A stretch of 64,000 nucleotides of DNA, taken from an uncultured Micrococcaceae bacterium. Lineage in GTDB: Bacteria; Actinomycetota; Actinomycetes; Actinomycetales; Micrococcaceae. The stretch lies in contig CANNAD010000001.1 of the NCBI GenBank assembly GCA_947502645.1, forward strand, positions 186,001 through 250,000, written 5' to 3'. Position numbers and translations under genes: made by a program. The number at the start of each line of letters is the position of its first letter. Position 1 is the stretch's first letter. Shown in pieces: positions 33,152-44,048 of the stretch. A model generated the notes under the pieces. It was not told the origin of the DNA. It worked only from the letters and a program-made list of their open reading frames with translations, and made no database searches.

Positions 33152-35481
33152 GCTTTCCGCTCCTCTTCGCTCAGCAGCAACGCCGCAGGGTAGGTGGCCA
33201 GCAGGTCCGCAACGGACACCGAACCGCCGGAGTAGACGGCGCCGGTGAAGGAGTCACGGTACGTGCCAGCGGGAAGACTCACCTCGGTGTCCTGCCAGCC
33301 GCCGAGCTTTTCCAGACCCAACGGCAGACGGGTGGCCAAGGTGATCGCACCGCCGCGGTCGTAGGCGACCAGATGATCGGCCGCAGGACCGGATACCTCC
33401 AGTGCCTCATAGCCGCTGAACAAGTCCGGGCGCTCGCGCCTCGCGTGCAGTGTGCGGCTGACGACGCGCAGCTTCGCCGCGCCCGTATCATCCACCGGCG
33501 GCGGCCCCTGCTGATCCTGGTCCTGCAGGAGCGTTTTCCGGGATTCGAAGTCCACCGGGCGACGATTATCGGGGTCCACGAGCGAGTAGTCCCACAGCTC
33601 AGTGCCCTGGTAGACGTCCGGTACGCCCGGCATGGTGAGCTGGATGAGCTTCGCGGACAGGGAGTTGATCCAGCCGGCAGCCCGTAGATGGTCAACGCAC
33701 CGCTCCACGACGGCGGCCACCTGCTGATCGTCGAACGCGGCATCCACCATCGCGTGAAGCTGTTTCTCAAACTCAGCGTTCGGGTCCGTCCAGGTGGTCG
33801 AGGTGGACGCCTCCCGGGCAGCCTTCTCGGCGTAGGCGTGCAGACGCTCGCGCGACGCCGGCCACACGCCCACCACGGATTGCCACAGCAGGTTCGCCAG
33901 AGGGCCGTCGTCCAAGGGTGCTCTTTGTGCCAGTTCACCCAATGCACGGCCCCAGAATTCCGGAGACTCCGAGAGCACGCTGATCCGCGCGCGAACGTCC
34001 TCGCTGCGCTTGGTGTCGTGTGTGGACAGTGTGGTCATGGCCAGAGGCCGGGTGGCAAGACGGTCGAGCATCTCCGCGTGGAACTGGCTGACGGTGATCG
34101 AGAACAGAGACGGGTCTGCGCCCACCTCATTCAGCGAAGCCAGACGGTCGTACCGGTAGAACGCGGTATCTTCGACTCCCTTGGCCATCACCATCCCGCT
34201 GGTTTGCTGGAACCGGACAGCGAGCGCGCATGTCTCGCCGTCGATATCCTCCAGCAGGGGGTGCAGGGCGTCGAGCGGATTGGACAGATCAGGGCGGCGG
34301 TCACGTGCCTCCTTGACCGCGTGGAGTAGATATTCACGGCCAAAGGGCAGGTACGTCCGGTAGACCGGAAGGCATGCCGCGAGCTCCGCGAACGTATCTA
34401 CTGCCTCATCGAACGTCACCCCCGCGGAGTCCGGCACCAGCCGGGCCAACCGGCGCATCTCGGAACCGAGGATTGTATCGGCCATGTGGCGTTTGGTGTC
34501 GTGGATCAGGTTCGCATAATCCGGCTTCGTCTCCGCGCTGCAGGAATCCGAAATCCGTTCCAGCTCTGACTGGCCCTGAGGATCCACGAACAGCCGGTTC
34601 ACCATGGCTAGCGCGTCATAGCCGCTGGTTCCCGCGCAGGCCCAGGAGGGCGGCAGCTCTTCGCCAGGCTCCAGGATCTTCTCCACCAGCACGTACGCTC
34701 CGTCGGTCTGCTCGTGAAGCCTGTCCAGATAGGCTCCGGGCTGCGCGAGGCCGTCGGGATGGTCGATCCGCAGACCGTCCACCAGCCCCTCGCGTATCCA
34801 CCGGACCGGTTCGGCATGCGCTGCATCGAAGACGTCCGGGTCTTCTACCCGCAGCCCGGCCAAGGTGTTAACCGCAAAGAACCGCCGGTAGTTCAGGTCT
34901 GTGTCCGCTCTGCGCCAGCTCACCAGCTCGTAGTCTTGGCGCGCATGGACTTCGGCGGCGCTACCGCCAGCGGTCCCGGGGGCAACCGGGAACCGGTGTT
35001 CGTAGTAGCGCAGTTCCGGCCCCTCCGGGCCGTCCGCCACCTCGAGCGGCGCCTCATCCGCTGTTGCCTCACCGAGTACCGGCAGCAGGATGCGTCCATT
35101 CCCGGCGTCCCAGTCGACGTCGAAATACTCGGCATACTCTGAGGCCTGGCCCGCATGCAGCAGCGACCACCACCACGGGTTCTGCGCTGGCGTGGCTACC
35201 CCCAAGTGGTTGGGAACAATATCTGCCAGCACGCCCATGCCAAGGGACCGTGCTTTTGCCGATAATGCGGCCAGCCCGGAAGCGCCTCCACGCTCCGGAT
35301 CAACTAGCCGCGGATCAGTGACGTCGTAGCCGTGGCTGGACCCCTCCTCCGCCTTCAGGATCGGCGAGAGGTACAACCAGTCCACACCGAGGCTGTGCAG
35401 ATACCCGGTGACGGCTTCAGCGTCCTCGAGGGTAAAGCCCTTGTGAAGTTGGAGTCGGTAAGTGGATGCCGGTGTCCTCAC
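33148..35481 (-). CDS. treY: Malto-oligosyltrehalose synthase
   Basis: 777 aa, GTG start. It isomerises the reducing end of maltodextrin to an alpha-1,1 trehalose linkage. GH13 blocks: DIVPNHLG, nucleophile Asp in [11 protein letters not shown], Glu in [14 protein letters not shown], and [15 protein letters not shown]. The N-terminus [16 protein letters not shown] is typical of TreY. It overlaps glgX and treZ by 4 bases each, so the three are translated as a unit. Confidence 0.95.
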   Translation of the reverse strand: MRTPASTYRLQLHKGFTLEDAEAVTGYLHSLGVDWLYLSPILKAEEGSSHGYDVTDPRLVDPERGGASGLAALSAKARSLGMGVLADIVPNHLGVATPAQNPWWWSLLHAGQASEYAEYFDVDWDAGNGRILLPVLGEATADEAPLEVADGPEGPELRYYEHRFPVAPGTAGGSAAEVHARQDYELVSWRRADTDLNYRRFFAVNTLAGLRVEDPDVFDAAHAEPVRWIREGLVDGLRIDHPDGLAQPGAYLDRLHEQTDGAYVLVEKILEPGEELPPSWACAGTSGYDALAMVNRLFVDPQGQSELERISDSCSAETKPDYANLIHDTKRHMADTILGSEMRRLARLVPDSAGVTFDEAVDTFAELAACLPVYRTYLPFGREYLLHAVKEARDRRPDLSNPLDALHPLLEDIDGETCALAVRFQQTSGMVMAKGVEDTAFYRYDRLASLNEVGADPSLFSITVSQFHAEMLDRLATRPLAMTTLSTHDTKRSEDVRARISVLSESPEFWGRALGELAQRAPLDDGPLANLLWQSVVGVWPASRERLHAYAEKAAREASTSTTWTDPNAEFEKQLHAMVDAAFDDQQVAAVVERCVDHLRAAGWINSLSAKLIQLTMPGVPDVYQGTELWDYSLVDPDNRRPVDFESRKTLLQDQDQQGPPPVDDTGAAKLRVVSRTLHARRERPDLFSGYEALEVSGPAADHLVAYDRGGAITLATRLPLGLEKLGGWQDTEVSLPAGTYRDSFTGAVYSGGSVSVADLLATYPAALLLSEEERKA

Positions 35482-37649
35482 AGCTGCTCCTGCAGGACCA
35501 CCATGGACTTGCCCTCCACAACAAACGTGGACTCCGGGGCGATGGTGGTGTCCTCGCCCGCATGGGCCGCCGCGGTGACTGAGCCGGCGTCGTCGTCAGC
35601 AGTGTTGATGGCCACCGTCCAATGCGGGGCATAATCCGCCGGGGGAATAGTGAACTCCACCGGCTTGTCATCGGCGTTGAACATCAGCAGGAAACTGTCA
35701 TCGACAATGCGCTGGCCCCGGGCGTCACGCCCACTGATGCCGCGGCCATTGAGGAAGACACCGATAGTGCGGCTGAGCCCCGTGTCCCAGTCCTCATCCG
35801 CCATGATGCTGCCATCCACGCTCAACCACTCGATGTCCGAGAGAGCTTCCGCTCCACCACGTTTGGCTGGCCGACCGTTGAAGAACCGGCGACGGCGGAA
35901 CGTCGGGTGGTCATTTCGTAGGGCGTTGACCGAGGCCGTGAACTCCAGCAGCGCCTCGTCCACGTTGTCCCAGTTGATCCAGCTCAGCTCGGAATCCTGG
36001 CAGTACGTGTTGTTGTTGCCGTTCTGCGTCCGCCCCAGCTCATCGCCGTGGGAGAGCATCGGAACACCCTGTGAGAGCAGGAGCGTCGCGATGAAGTTCC
36101 GCTGCTGACGCGAACGCAGCTGCTGGATCTCTTCGTCGTCAGTGGGGCCCTCAGCACCGCTGTTCCAGGAACGGTTGTGGGATTCGCCGTCGTTGTTGTC
36201 CTCGCCGTTGGCCTCATTGTGCTTCTCGTTGTAGGACACCAGGTCCTTCAGCGTGAAACCGTCGTGAGCTGTCACGAAGTTGATGGACGCCACGGGCCTG
36301 CGGCCGGAATCCTCGTAAAGGTCCGCCGACCCCGTGAGACGGGACGCAAACTCACCGAGCGTGGACGGCTCACCGCGCCAGAAGTCCCGGACCGTGTCCC
36401 GGTACATGCCGTTCCACTCCGTCCACAACGGCGGGAAGTTACCCACCTGGTAGCCGCCGGGACCCACATCCCACGGTTCGGCAATGAGCTTGACCTGAGA
36501 CACCACCGGATCCTGCTGCACCAGTTCAAAGAACGTGGACAGACGGTCGACATCGTAGAACTCCCGCGCCAGGGTGGACGCCAGATCAAACCGGAAACCG
36601 TCCACGTGCATCTCCGTGACCCAGTACCGCAGGGAATCCATCAGCAGCTGCAGCGAATGCGGGTGGCGGACGTTCAGGGAATTACCGGTACCCGTGTAAT
36701 CCATGTAGTACTGCTTGTCATCCTCCACCAGCCGGTAATACGCAGCATTGTCGATCCCGCGGAAAGACAGCGTGGGCCCCATATGGTTGCCCTCAGCCGT
36801 GTGGTTGTAGACGACGTCGAGGATGACTTCGATCCCCGCCAGGTGCATGGCCTTCACCATGGCCTTGAACTCCTGGACCTGCTGACCTTCATCACCGGTG
36901 GCGGAATACGTGTTCTGCGGGGCAAAGAACCCGATGGTGTTGTAGCCCCAGTAATTGGACAGACCCTTGTCCTGCAGCGTGCTGTCATTGACGAACTGGT
37001 GAACCGGCATCAGCTCCAGCGCGGTCACGCCCAGCTTCTTCAGATGATCCACCACGGACGGATGGGCAACGGCGGCGTACGTTCCGCGTTGGTCCTCCGG
37101 GATGTCCGGGTGCATCGCCGTCAGGCCCTTCACATGGGCCTCGTAAATGACCGACGCGTGATACGGGATGCGCGGTTTGCGGTCGCCATCCCAGTCGAAG
37201 AACGGGTTGATCACCACGCCGAGCATGGTGTGCCCGGCGGAATCCTCATCGTTGACGGAGTTCTCATCGCCGAACGTGTACCCGAAGAGAGACTGGTCCC
37301 AGTCGATCTCACCACTGACCGCCTTGGCGTAGGGATCCAGCAGCAGCTTGTTCGGATTGCAGCGGTGCCCTTCGGCAGGCTCCTGCGGACCGTACACGCG
37401 GTAACCGTATTTCTGCCCTGGCATCACCTGCGGCAGATAGCAGTGCCACACGTACCCGTCCACTTCCCGCAGGACAATGCGTTCTTCCGTCCCGTCGTCG
37501 TCAATGAGACAGAGCTCCACTTTGTCCGCAACTTCGCTGAAGAGTGCAAAGTTAGTGCCGCTGCCGTCATACGTGGCTCCCAACGGGTATGCGTCCCCTG
37601 GCCAGGTTTCCTTGCTGGTGTCCTGCTGCGATGAGTCCGAAGCTGCCAT
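35478..37649 (-). CDS. glgX: Glycogen debranching enzyme GlgX/TreX
   Basis: 723 aa. It hydrolyses alpha-1,6 branches of glycogen to give linear maltodextrins for TreY. CBM48 start [22 protein letters not shown]13 catalytic Asp in [11 protein letters not shown], Glu in [10 protein letters not shown], and [17 protein letters not shown] stands 8 bases before the ATG. It is first in glgX-treY-treZ, the TreX-TreY-TreZ route to trehalose, a likely osmotic and desiccation protectant. Confidence 0.95.
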   Translation of the reverse strand: MAASDSSQQDTSKETWPGDAYPLGATYDGSGTNFALFSEVADKVELCLIDDDGTEERIVLREVDGYVWHCYLPQVMPGQKYGYRVYGPQEPAEGHRCNPNKLLLDPYAKAVSGEIDWDQSLFGYTFGDENSVNDEDSAGHTMLGVVINPFFDWDGDRKPRIPYHASVIYEAHVKGLTAMHPDIPEDQRGTYAAVAHPSVVDHLKKLGVTALELMPVHQFVNDSTLQDKGLSNYWGYNTIGFFAPQNTYSATGDEGQQVQEFKAMVKAMHLAGIEVILDVVYNHTAEGNHMGPTLSFRGIDNAAYYRLVEDDKQYYMDYTGTGNSLNVRHPHSLQLLMDSLRYWVTEMHVDGFRFDLASTLAREFYDVDRLSTFFELVQQDPVVSQVKLIAEPWDVGPGGYQVGNFPPLWTEWNGMYRDTVRDFWRGEPSTLGEFASRLTGSADLYEDSGRRPVASINFVTAHDGFTLKDLVSYNEKHNEANGEDNNDGESHNRSWNSGAEGPTDDEEIQQLRSRQQRNFIATLLLSQGVPMLSHGDELGRTQNGNNNTYCQDSELSWINWDNVDEALLEFTASVNALRNDHPTFRRRRFFNGRPAKRGGAEALSDIEWLSVDGSIMADEDWDTGLSRTIGVFLNGRGISGRDARGQRIVDDSFLLMFNADDKPVEFTIPPADYAPHWTVAINTADDDAGSVTAAAHAGEDTTIAPESTFVVEGKSMVVLQEQL

Positions 37650-37708
37650 GCGTTGCTCCTCTGGTCGAAGGGGTGTTGCACGAATTATCAGTAGTGTTAT
37701 CTTTCAGT

Positions 37709-39241
37709 CTAGGACCGCGCACTGACGTTTTGTGACAGCCCGGAAAGTACCGTCCGCAGATACCGCGGAAGGTCCGACGGCGCGAGCGGACCATCCGCTG
37801 CGGCCAGCCTGCCGGCCAGGCCGTGCAGCAGAGCTCCGAGTGCGGCGATGACAGCCCACCGTGATTCCTCGGGCAGCCCGAGAGCGTATGCCGGATCCGG
37901 TCCCTCGGCGGTCGTGGCCGCAAGCGCCCCCACGATGCCGGCCAGGGTGTCGCCGGTGCCCGCCGTCGCCAGCCACGGAGTGGACGCTGCCTGACTGAAC
38001 GTGATGCCCCCAGGCGAGGCGACCACGGTGGCATGGCCCTTCAACAGGACGGTTGCGCCGGTACGGCGGGCTGCCTCGCGCGCATACTTCAAGGGTGACG
38101 CATTGATCTGTGGGGCTGAAACGTCCTGGCCAAGACTCTGGAGGATGCCCGAAAGCTCGCCCGCGTGTGGCGTGAGGACTACATTTGGGCGCAGCGGGTA
38201 GTCGAGAATCTTCAGGGCACTCGCGTCAGCCACCACCGGCAGCCCGGACTCCACGGCGTCCCCGGCACGCTGGACCTGTTGCGCGTTCTCGCCAATGCCG
38301 GGCCCCACCAGCCACGCCTGCACGTGCGCGTCCGAGACAGCCCCTGAACTGCACACCACTTCCGGGTGGATCAGGTTGATTTTGTCGCCCACGGAATCCG
38401 GACCGAGGTACCGCACCATCCCGACGCCGGTTCCCAGTGCTCCACCACTGGCCAGCAGGGCAGCTCCAGGGTATTGGGAAGATCCAGCGCTGATTCCCAG
38501 TACCCCGCGGCTGTATTTGTGGTCCTGGGGTCCCGGCACCGGGTAGACCGCCCGAATATCGCTTTCTTCCAGACGGTAGACGTCCGCTTCCCCGACTTCG
38601 AAAGGAACCCCGATGTCGACGACGGTGAGCTTCCCTGCCGCGATAGCTCCCGGACCGGCCAGTAGGCCGGATTTTGCTGCGCCGAAGGTAACCGTTGCCG
38701 AGGCCTGCAGCACAGGACCTTCGCTTTCACCGGTGGCCGCGTCGATGCCGCTGGGCAGATCGCAGGCCAGGACTCTCAGCTCCGGGTGTGCCGTTAGTGC
38801 CTCGATCAGACCCTGTGCCGGCTCTCTCAAAGGCCCGGTGGCCCCGATGCCCAGGATGCCATCGATCACCAGATCGGATGCAGTGCACACTGCCACAGCA
38901 TCGGCTGTTGTGCCGTCGTCGAGCTTCAGGGTTCGTCCGCCAGCTCGAGTGAACGCGGAGTGTGCCGACGGGTGGACTCTGTCAGCTGTTTGTATCGCTG
39001 TTACCCGTGCCCCGCGTCGGGCAAGCGCTGCGCCAGCGAACAGCGCATCTGCCCCGTTATGGCCGCTGCCGGCCAGAACGACGACGCGGGAACCGTAGAT
39101 TCGCCCATTGTCGGTGATCATCCCGGCAGCCACCGATGCCAGGCGTTGGGCAGCCCGGTGCATGAGGTGATCCTCAGGGCCCTGAGCGAGCAGGGGTGCT
39201 TCGGCCTCCCGGATCTGATCCGGAGTAAACGCGGCAATCAT
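37709..39241 (-). CDS. nnrD: Bifunctional NAD(P)H-hydrate epimerase/dehydratase
   Basis: 510 aa. It repairs damaged hydrated NAD(P)H. The N-terminal YjeF_N epimerase (RIYGSRVVVLAGSGHNGADALFA) occupies about residues 1-220. The C-terminal dehydratase of ribokinase-like fold has NVVLTPHAGELSGIL, VLLKGHATVVASPGG and the nucleotide loop ATAGTGDTLAGIVGAL. It follows acpS by 23 bases on the same strand. The place after glmS-acpS is the normal actinobacterial order. Confidence 0.93.
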   Translation of the reverse strand: MIAAFTPDQIREAEAPLLAQGPEDHLMHRAAQRLASVAAGMITDNGRIYGSRVVVLAGSGHNGADALFAGAALARRGARVTAIQTADRVHPSAHSAFTRAGGRTLKLDDGTTADAVAVCTASDLVIDGILGIGATGPLREPAQGLIEALTAHPELRVLACDLPSGIDAATGESEGPVLQASATVTFGAAKSGLLAGPGAIAAGKLTVVDIGVPFEVGEADVYRLEESDIRAVYPVPGPQDHKYSRGVLGISAGSSQYPGAALLASGGALGTGVGMVRYLGPDSVGDKINLIHPEVVCSSGAVSDAHVQAWLVGPGIGENAQQVQRAGDAVESGLPVVADASALKILDYPLRPNVVLTPHAGELSGILQSLGQDVSAPQINASPLKYAREAARRTGATVLLKGHATVVASPGGITFSQAASTPWLATAGTGDTLAGIVGALAATTAEGPDPAYALGLPEESRWAVIAALGALLHGLAGRLAAADGPLAPSDLPRYLRTVLSGLSQNVSARS

Positions 39242-39264
39242 GAAGCAAGCCTCCCAGTGGCAAA

Positions 39265-39615
39265 TCAGCCCTCTGCGACAACCATCGCCGTCGCGACGTC
39301 ACCATCGTGGCTCAGCGACAGGTGCCAACGACGAACGCCCTTGGCCTCCGCCACGGCCAGCACAGTTCCCTGCACCTCGATCACCGGAACACCATGTTCG
39401 TCCGCTCCTACACGGCAGTCTTGCCAGTTCATACCAGCAGGTGCGCCAAGAGCTTTCGCCACAGCTTCCTTCGCGGCAAAGCGTGCCGCAAGCGAGCGCA
39501 GATTCAACGTACGTTCGGCCGGAGTGAACAGGCGTTCACGCAAGGAAGGCGTGCGCTCCAGCTGCCGCCCAAAGCGCGGCATATCCACTACATCAACACC
39601 GATTCCAACGATCAT
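39265..39615 (-). CDS. acpS: Holo-[acyl-carrier-protein] synthase
   Basis: 116 aa. It transfers 4'-phosphopantetheine from CoA to acyl carrier protein. The motif [14 protein letters not shown] at the N-terminus and [12 protein letters not shown] in the middle hold the Asp and Glu that bind Mg. It lies 25 bases after glmS. Confidence 0.95.
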   Translation of the reverse strand: MIVGIGVDVVDMPRFGRQLERTPSLRERLFTPAERTLNLRSLAARFAAKEAVAKALGAPAGMNWQDCRVGADEHGVPVIEVQGTVLAVAEAKGVRRWHLSLSHDGDVATAMVVAEG

Positions 39616-39640
39616 CAGCTGTCCTGTCTGCTCGGGCGGG

Positions 39641-41557
39641 CTATTCCACTGTCACGGATTTAGCCAGATTACGCGGCTGGTCAACGTCGAACCCCTTGGC
39701 CGTTGCCAGGGCGCAGGCAAAGATCTGCAGCGGAACGGTGGTCAGCAGCGGTGCAAGCAGCGGCGGCGTCTCCGGAATGTAGAAGACGTGCTCGGCAAAG
39801 TCGCGTACCGATTCGTCGCCTTCCTCGGCGATCACGATGGTCTTGGCCCCACGGGCACGGATTTCCTGGATATTGGAAACCACCTTGGCGTGCAGTGAAT
39901 CGCGGCCGCGGCGGGAAGGCACGACGACGAAAACCGGCTGCCCCTCCTCGATCAGGGCGATCGGCCCGTGCTTGAGTTCGCCTGCGGCAAAGCCCTCGGC
40001 ATGGATGTACGCCAGCTCCTTGAGCTTCAGGGCACCCTCCATGGCAACGGGGAAGCCCACGTGACGGCCCAGGAACAGCACTGAACTGGCCTGAGCCATC
40101 TCCTCTGCCAGCCGCTTCACATCCGCGGAGTGATCCAGTACTTCCTGGATTTTCGCGGGGATCTTGCCGAGGTCGGTGAGAATATCCGCGATCTCGCCGC
40201 GGAACTTGTTGCCGCGCAGCTGCGCGAGGTAAAGCCCCAGCAGGTAGGCAGCCGTGATCTGCGCCAGGAACGCCTTTGTTGAGGCCACCGCGATCTCCGG
40301 GCCAGCGTGGGTGTAGAGCACTGCGTCCGATTCGCGCGGAATCGTGGACCCATTGGTGTTGCAGATAGAGAGGGTTCGCGCGCCCTGCTCCTTGGCATAC
40401 CGCACTGCCATCAACGTATCCATGGTTTCCCCGGACTGCGAGATGGACACCACGAGAGTGTTGGGGGTGACGATGGGATCCCGGTAACGGAACTCGTGGC
40501 TGAGCTCCACCTCGGTGGGAATGCGGCACCAGTGCTCGATGGCGTACTTCGCTACCTGCCCGGCATAGGCAGAAGTACCGCATGCCAGGACGATGATCTT
40601 GTCAACGGTCTTGAGCTGTTCCGGGTCAATCCTGAGCTCATCCAGCATCAGCTTCCCGTCAATGTCCGAGCGTCCGAGCAGGGTGTCCGCAACGGCGTCC
40701 GGCTGGTCATGGATTTCCTTCTCCATGAAGGACGGGAACCCGCCCTTTTCTGCTGCGGCGGCGTCCCAGTCGACGTGGAACTCCTTACCTTCTGCAGGAG
40801 CACCGTGGAAGTCCGTGATGGCCACGGAGTCCGGGGTGATCGTGACGATCTGGTCCTGACCGAGTTCCACAGCGCGGCGCGTGAAGTCGATGAACCCCGA
40901 AACGTCCGAGCCGAGGAAGTTCTCCCCATCTCCCAAACCAACAACCAGCGGTGAATTCCGGCGGGCCGCGACGACGACGTCGGGCCGGTCCTGATGAATG
41001 GCGAGCAGGGTGAACGCACCCTCAAGCTGCTGACAGGTCAACTGCATGGCGTGCGTCAGGTGATCTCCGGCGTCGGACCCTTCCGCACCGGATTCAACCA
41101 GTCCGCGGTAAATGCTGCCGAGCAGCGCAGCGGCCACCTCGGTGTCCGTCTGCGACTGGAATTCATGGCCGTCGGCCACCAACCGCGCCTTGATCTCAGC
41201 GAAGTTTTCGATAATGCCGTTGTGAATCAGCGCGAGCTGTCCGTTGTCACCCAGGTGCGGGTGAGCGTTCTGATCAGTAGGACCGCCATGCGTGGCCCAA
41301 CGAGTGTGACCGATACCCGTCATGGATTCAGGAAGCGGATCAGCCTCCAGCACCTCAACGAGGTTGCTCAACTTACCCGACTTCTTGCGCGACTCAATGG
41401 ACTCCGCGCCCAGAACGGCGACACCGGCGGAATCATACCCGCGGTACTCAAGACGCCGCAGACCTTCCATCACAACATCGAGGGCAGTGTGTCCTGCTGC
41501 CTCTGAATTTCCGGCGACAGTGCCCCCGCGACCAACGTAACCTACAATTCCGCACAT
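39641..41557 (-). CDS. glmS: Glucosamine-6-phosphate synthase (glutamine-hydrolysing)
   Basis: 638 aa. It makes glucosamine 6-phosphate from fructose 6-phosphate and glutamine, the entry to UDP-GlcNAc. The N-terminal nucleophile is Cys2 ([10 protein letters not shown]). Two SIS sugar-isomerase domains follow ([32 protein letters not shown]), and the C-terminus [11 protein letters not shown] is the usual one. I saw no glmS ribozyme upstream. It begins a glmS-acpS-nnrD run and is divergent from coaA. Confidence 0.96.
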   Translation of the reverse strand: MCGIVGYVGRGGTVAGNSEAAGHTALDVVMEGLRRLEYRGYDSAGVAVLGAESIESRKKSGKLSNLVEVLEADPLPESMTGIGHTRWATHGGPTDQNAHPHLGDNGQLALIHNGIIENFAEIKARLVADGHEFQSQTDTEVAAALLGSIYRGLVESGAEGSDAGDHLTHAMQLTCQQLEGAFTLLAIHQDRPDVVVAARRNSPLVVGLGDGENFLGSDVSGFIDFTRRAVELGQDQIVTITPDSVAITDFHGAPAEGKEFHVDWDAAAAEKGGFPSFMEKEIHDQPDAVADTLLGRSDIDGKLMLDELRIDPEQLKTVDKIIVLACGTSAYAGQVAKYAIEHWCRIPTEVELSHEFRYRDPIVTPNTLVVSISQSGETMDTLMAVRYAKEQGARTLSICNTNGSTIPRESDAVLYTHAGPEIAVASTKAFLAQITAAYLLGLYLAQLRGNKFRGEIADILTDLGKIPAKIQEVLDHSADVKRLAEEMAQASSVLFLGRHVGFPVAMEGALKLKELAYIHAEGFAAGELKHGPIALIEEGQPVFVVVPSRRGRDSLHAKVVSNIQEIRARGAKTIVIAEEGDESVRDFAEHVFYIPETPPLLAPLLTTVPLQIFACALATAKGFDVDQPRNLAKSVTVE

Positions 41558-41622
41558 GGAATCAGCCTACCGCCCAGCCCCATCCAACCTGAACTTTCAC
41601 GTACTCTCCGAAGCGTCACCGT

Positions 41623-41651
41623 TTGGGAATGTCCGCAGCAACAGGCACACT
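41623..41651 (+). promoter_or_regulatory. Candidate coaA promoter (leaderless)
   Basis: TTGGGA (41623-41628), a 17-base spacer and CACACT (41646-41651), followed 7 bases later by the GTG at 41659. The -10 is weak (3 of 6). Confidence 0.35.
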
Positions 41652-41658
41652 TTGTAGG

Positions 41659-42636
41659 GTGAAAGAGCAGACAACGTCCTCAACGACAACCAACGGCGAG
41701 GGCAATTTCACACCATTCGTGGAGCTGGAACGGCAAACCTGGGCCCGTCTCTCTCACGAACTGGAAACCAGCCTCACGTACGAGGACATCATCCGGCTCC
41801 GCGGACTCGGCGACCAGCTGGACCTCAACGAAGTCCGCGAGGTTTACCTTCCACTGTCCCGCCTGCTTGACCTCTACATTGCTGCAGCGGGCCGACTGCA
41901 TTCAGCCACCAATACATTCCTGGGCGAACAGACCCGCCGCACCCCCTTCGTCATCGGCGTCGGCGGTTCCGTTGCGGTAGGAAAATCGACTACAGCCCGC
42001 GTGCTGCAGGAAATGCTGCGCCGCTCCCCCGAAACCCCCAACGTGGAACTCATCACGACGGACGGGTTCCTCTACCCCAACGCGGAGCTCGCACGACGCG
42101 GCCTCATGCAGCGCAAAGGGTTCCCCGAATCCTACGACCGCCGTCGCCTCCTGCGTTTCGTCAGCGCCGTCAAGAGCGGAGCCGAAGAGGTCCGCGCCCC
42201 CTGGTACTCCCACCTGACCTACGACATCGTGCCGGAGAAAGAGGTTGTGGTCCGCCGCCCCGACGTCCTCATCGTGGAAGGCCTCAACGTCCTGGCCCCT
42301 GCACGCACACGCGTAGACGGCCGTGCCGGTCTCGCCCTCAGCGATTTCTTCGACTTCTCCATCTACGTCGACGCACGCACGTCCTACATCGAGGAGTGGT
42401 ATGTCCAGCGTTTCCAGAAACTACGCTCAGGTGCTTTCGCCAATCCGGCCTCCTACTTCCACCGCTACGCCGACCTGACCGACCAGGAAGCGAAGGACAA
42501 GGCGCTGGACATCTGGCGACGGATCAATGAACCCAACCTGCGCGAGAACGTCCTGCCCACCCGCGGCCGCGCCACCCTGGTCCTCTCCAAGGACGCAGAC
42601 CACTCCATCCGACGAATGCTCCTGCGCAAGACATGA
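41659..42636 (+). CDS. coaA: Type I pantothenate kinase
   Basis: 325 aa from the GTG at 41659. It phosphorylates pantothenate, the first and controlling step of CoA synthesis. The P-loop is [14 protein letters not shown]; other PanK-I blocks are [21 protein letters not shown]-like [13 protein letters not shown], and [10 protein letters not shown]. In-frame ATG at 41629 would add 10 residues but overlaps a promoter-like sequence, so the start is not settled. It is coupled to the following lipoprotein gene by an ATGA overlap and is divergent from glmS. Confidence 0.93.
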   Translation: MKEQTTSSTTTNGEGNFTPFVELERQTWARLSHELETSLTYEDIIRLRGLGDQLDLNEVREVYLPLSRLLDLYIAAAGRLHSATNTFLGEQTRRTPFVIGVGGSVAVGKSTTARVLQEMLRRSPETPNVELITTDGFLYPNAELARRGLMQRKGFPESYDRRRLLRFVSAVKSGAEEVRAPWYSHLTYDIVPEKEVVVRRPDVLIVEGLNVLAPARTRVDGRAGLALSDFFDFSIYVDARTSYIEEWYVQRFQKLRSGAFANPASYFHRYADLTDQEAKDKALDIWRRINEPNLRENVLPTRGRATLVLSKDADHSIRRMLLRKT

Positions 42637-43508
42637 CACGCCGCCCACTCCCCCACAGGAAACGCCAGCTGGCGACGACGGTGCTGTCAGTTGCGCTCGC
42701 CGTCGTGCTGGTTTCCTGCGGGACGGGCACCAACACAGCGGACCTGACCAGCAAGGCCCCGATTCCAGCACCTCAGCAAACGGCGCCGGCGTCTCCTGCT
42801 GCGTCGACCAGTTCTTCGCCTGCCGCGAATCCTTCCACTTCTCGGTCTCCGTCGCAGTCGCCGACGCCTGCCGCCAAGAAACCGAAACCGAAGCCTCCGC
42901 CTGCGCCGAGCCAATACAGGGACCCCACCCGATTGAATGTGGTGGTCAACAAGAACCGTCCGCTGGAGCCGCTCACCTTTGCCCCGTCAGCGCTGACTGT
43001 TCCGCGTGTTCCGTTGGCCACGGCGCCAGGCGCTGCCAAACTGCGTCCGGACGCCGCAGCAGCACTCGAGAGCATGTTCGCGGCTGCCGCGGCGAACGGC
43101 ATTGAGCTGACGATGGTGAGTGGATACCGGTCCTACCAGGATCAGGCTGCAACATATAACCATTGGGTCGCGGTTCATGGAAGCCAGCAGCGGGCCGATG
43201 GCGTATCAGCCAGACCGGGCTATTCCGAGCACCAGACAGGACTGGCGTTCGACGTGGGACAGCTGAACGGTGCATGCACCCTTCAACCGTGTTTCCGGGA
43301 CACTCCTGCCGGACAGTGGATGGACGAACATGCCCACCGTTACGGGTATATCAAGCGCTATCCATCAGGGCAGACGCACGTTACCGGGTTTCAGCCAGAG
43401 TCCTGGCACTTCCGGTATGTGGGACTGGACATCAGTGCAGATATGCACAGCCGGTCTATCGCCACGCTAGAGGCCTACCTGGGGCTGCCCGCAGCTCCCA
43501 CCTACTGA
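42633..43508 (+). CDS. Lipoprotein D-alanyl-D-alanine carboxypeptidase (VanY/M15B)
   Basis: 291 aa. Lipoprotein signal with lipobox LVSC (Cys29), then a Pro/Ser/Thr-rich tether (about 40-95, with [11 protein letters not shown]) and an M15B peptidase domain. Zinc and catalytic residues are His200 and Asp207 in [13 protein letters not shown] and Glu256/His259 in [14 protein letters not shown] is at 163-168. It trims the last D-Ala from peptidoglycan stem peptides outside the membrane. The ATG overlaps coaA by 4 bases. Confidence 0.9.
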   Translation: MTRRPLPHRKRQLATTVLSVALAVVLVSCGTGTNTADLTSKAPIPAPQQTAPASPAASTSSSPAANPSTSRSPSQSPTPAAKKPKPKPPPAPSQYRDPTRLNVVVNKNRPLEPLTFAPSALTVPRVPLATAPGAAKLRPDAAAALESMFAAAAANGIELTMVSGYRSYQDQAATYNHWVAVHGSQQRADGVSARPGYSEHQTGLAFDVGQLNGACTLQPCFRDTPAGQWMDEHAHRYGYIKRYPSGQTHVTGFQPESWHFRYVGLDISADMHSRSIATLEAYLGLPAAPTY

Positions 43509-43568
43509 GCTGCGCGTGATTCAGCTTCCCAGGACGGGATATAGCTGCGGTCGGTATACGCTTCAAGC

Positions 43569-43949
43569 ATGCTAAAAGGATTCAAGGAATTCATCATGAA
43601 GGGCAATGTCGTAGACCTTGCCGTCGCCGTGGTTATTGGTACAGCGTTCGGAGCAGTCATCAAGGCCCTCGTGGACAGTGTTCTGATGCCACTCATATCA
43701 ATGCTCGTAGCAACACCGAACTTTGACAGTTTCCTGGTCTTTGGCCAGGTGCGGTTCGGGGAATTCCTGACCGCCGTTGTCTCGTTCCTGCTTATCGCAG
43801 CATCCGTCTACTTCGTGGTTGTGCTCCCCATGAACAAGATGATCGAACGTCGCAACCGCCGCTTGGGTATTGCAGAACAGGAAGAGGCAGTGGATCCGCA
43901 GATCGCGCTGCTCACGGAAATCCGTGACAGCCTGCAGACCCGGCTCTAG
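43569..43949 (+). CDS. mscL: Large-conductance mechanosensitive channel
   Basis: 126 aa. Pentameric pressure-relief channel in the cytoplasmic membrane. N-terminal amphipathic MLKGFKEFIMKGNVVDLAVAV, pore helix TM1 (about 15-40), loop, TM2 (about 65-88), and the C-terminal charged bundle. It opens during hypo-osmotic shock. It is followed by a bidirectional terminator shared with glmM. Confidence 0.95.
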   Translation: MLKGFKEFIMKGNVVDLAVAVVIGTAFGAVIKALVDSVLMPLISMLVATPNFDSFLVFGQVRFGEFLTAVVSFLLIAASVYFVVVLPMNKMIERRNRRLGIAEQEEAVDPQIALLTEIRDSLQTRL

Positions 43950-43961
43950 CTCCGCCCTATA

Positions 43962-44008
43962 GTACAGATCAGGGGCTCCCGATCGACGACGGAGCCCCTG
44001 ATCTGTAC
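43962..44008. terminator. Bidirectional terminator between mscL and glmM, copy 2 of a repeated hairpin
   Basis: Arms 43962-43979 and 43991-44008 are perfectly complementary over 18 bases with an 11-base loop. It lies between convergent genes. The arm sequence is the same as in the hairpin after tsaE (27196-27254). Confidence 0.85.
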
Positions 44009-44048
44009 ATCAGAAGATGATCTACAAAACGCTGGGTGGAAAGAACCC

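Noticed and set aside
36177-37634. Long plus-strand frame (about 485 codons) opposite glgX
   Set aside because: Antisense shadow of a conserved GH13 gene; His/Val-rich composition follows from codon reversal.
39641-41600. glmS ribozyme upstream of glmS
   Set aside because: Only 70 to 100 bases separate glmS from coaA, and I saw no matching core structure.
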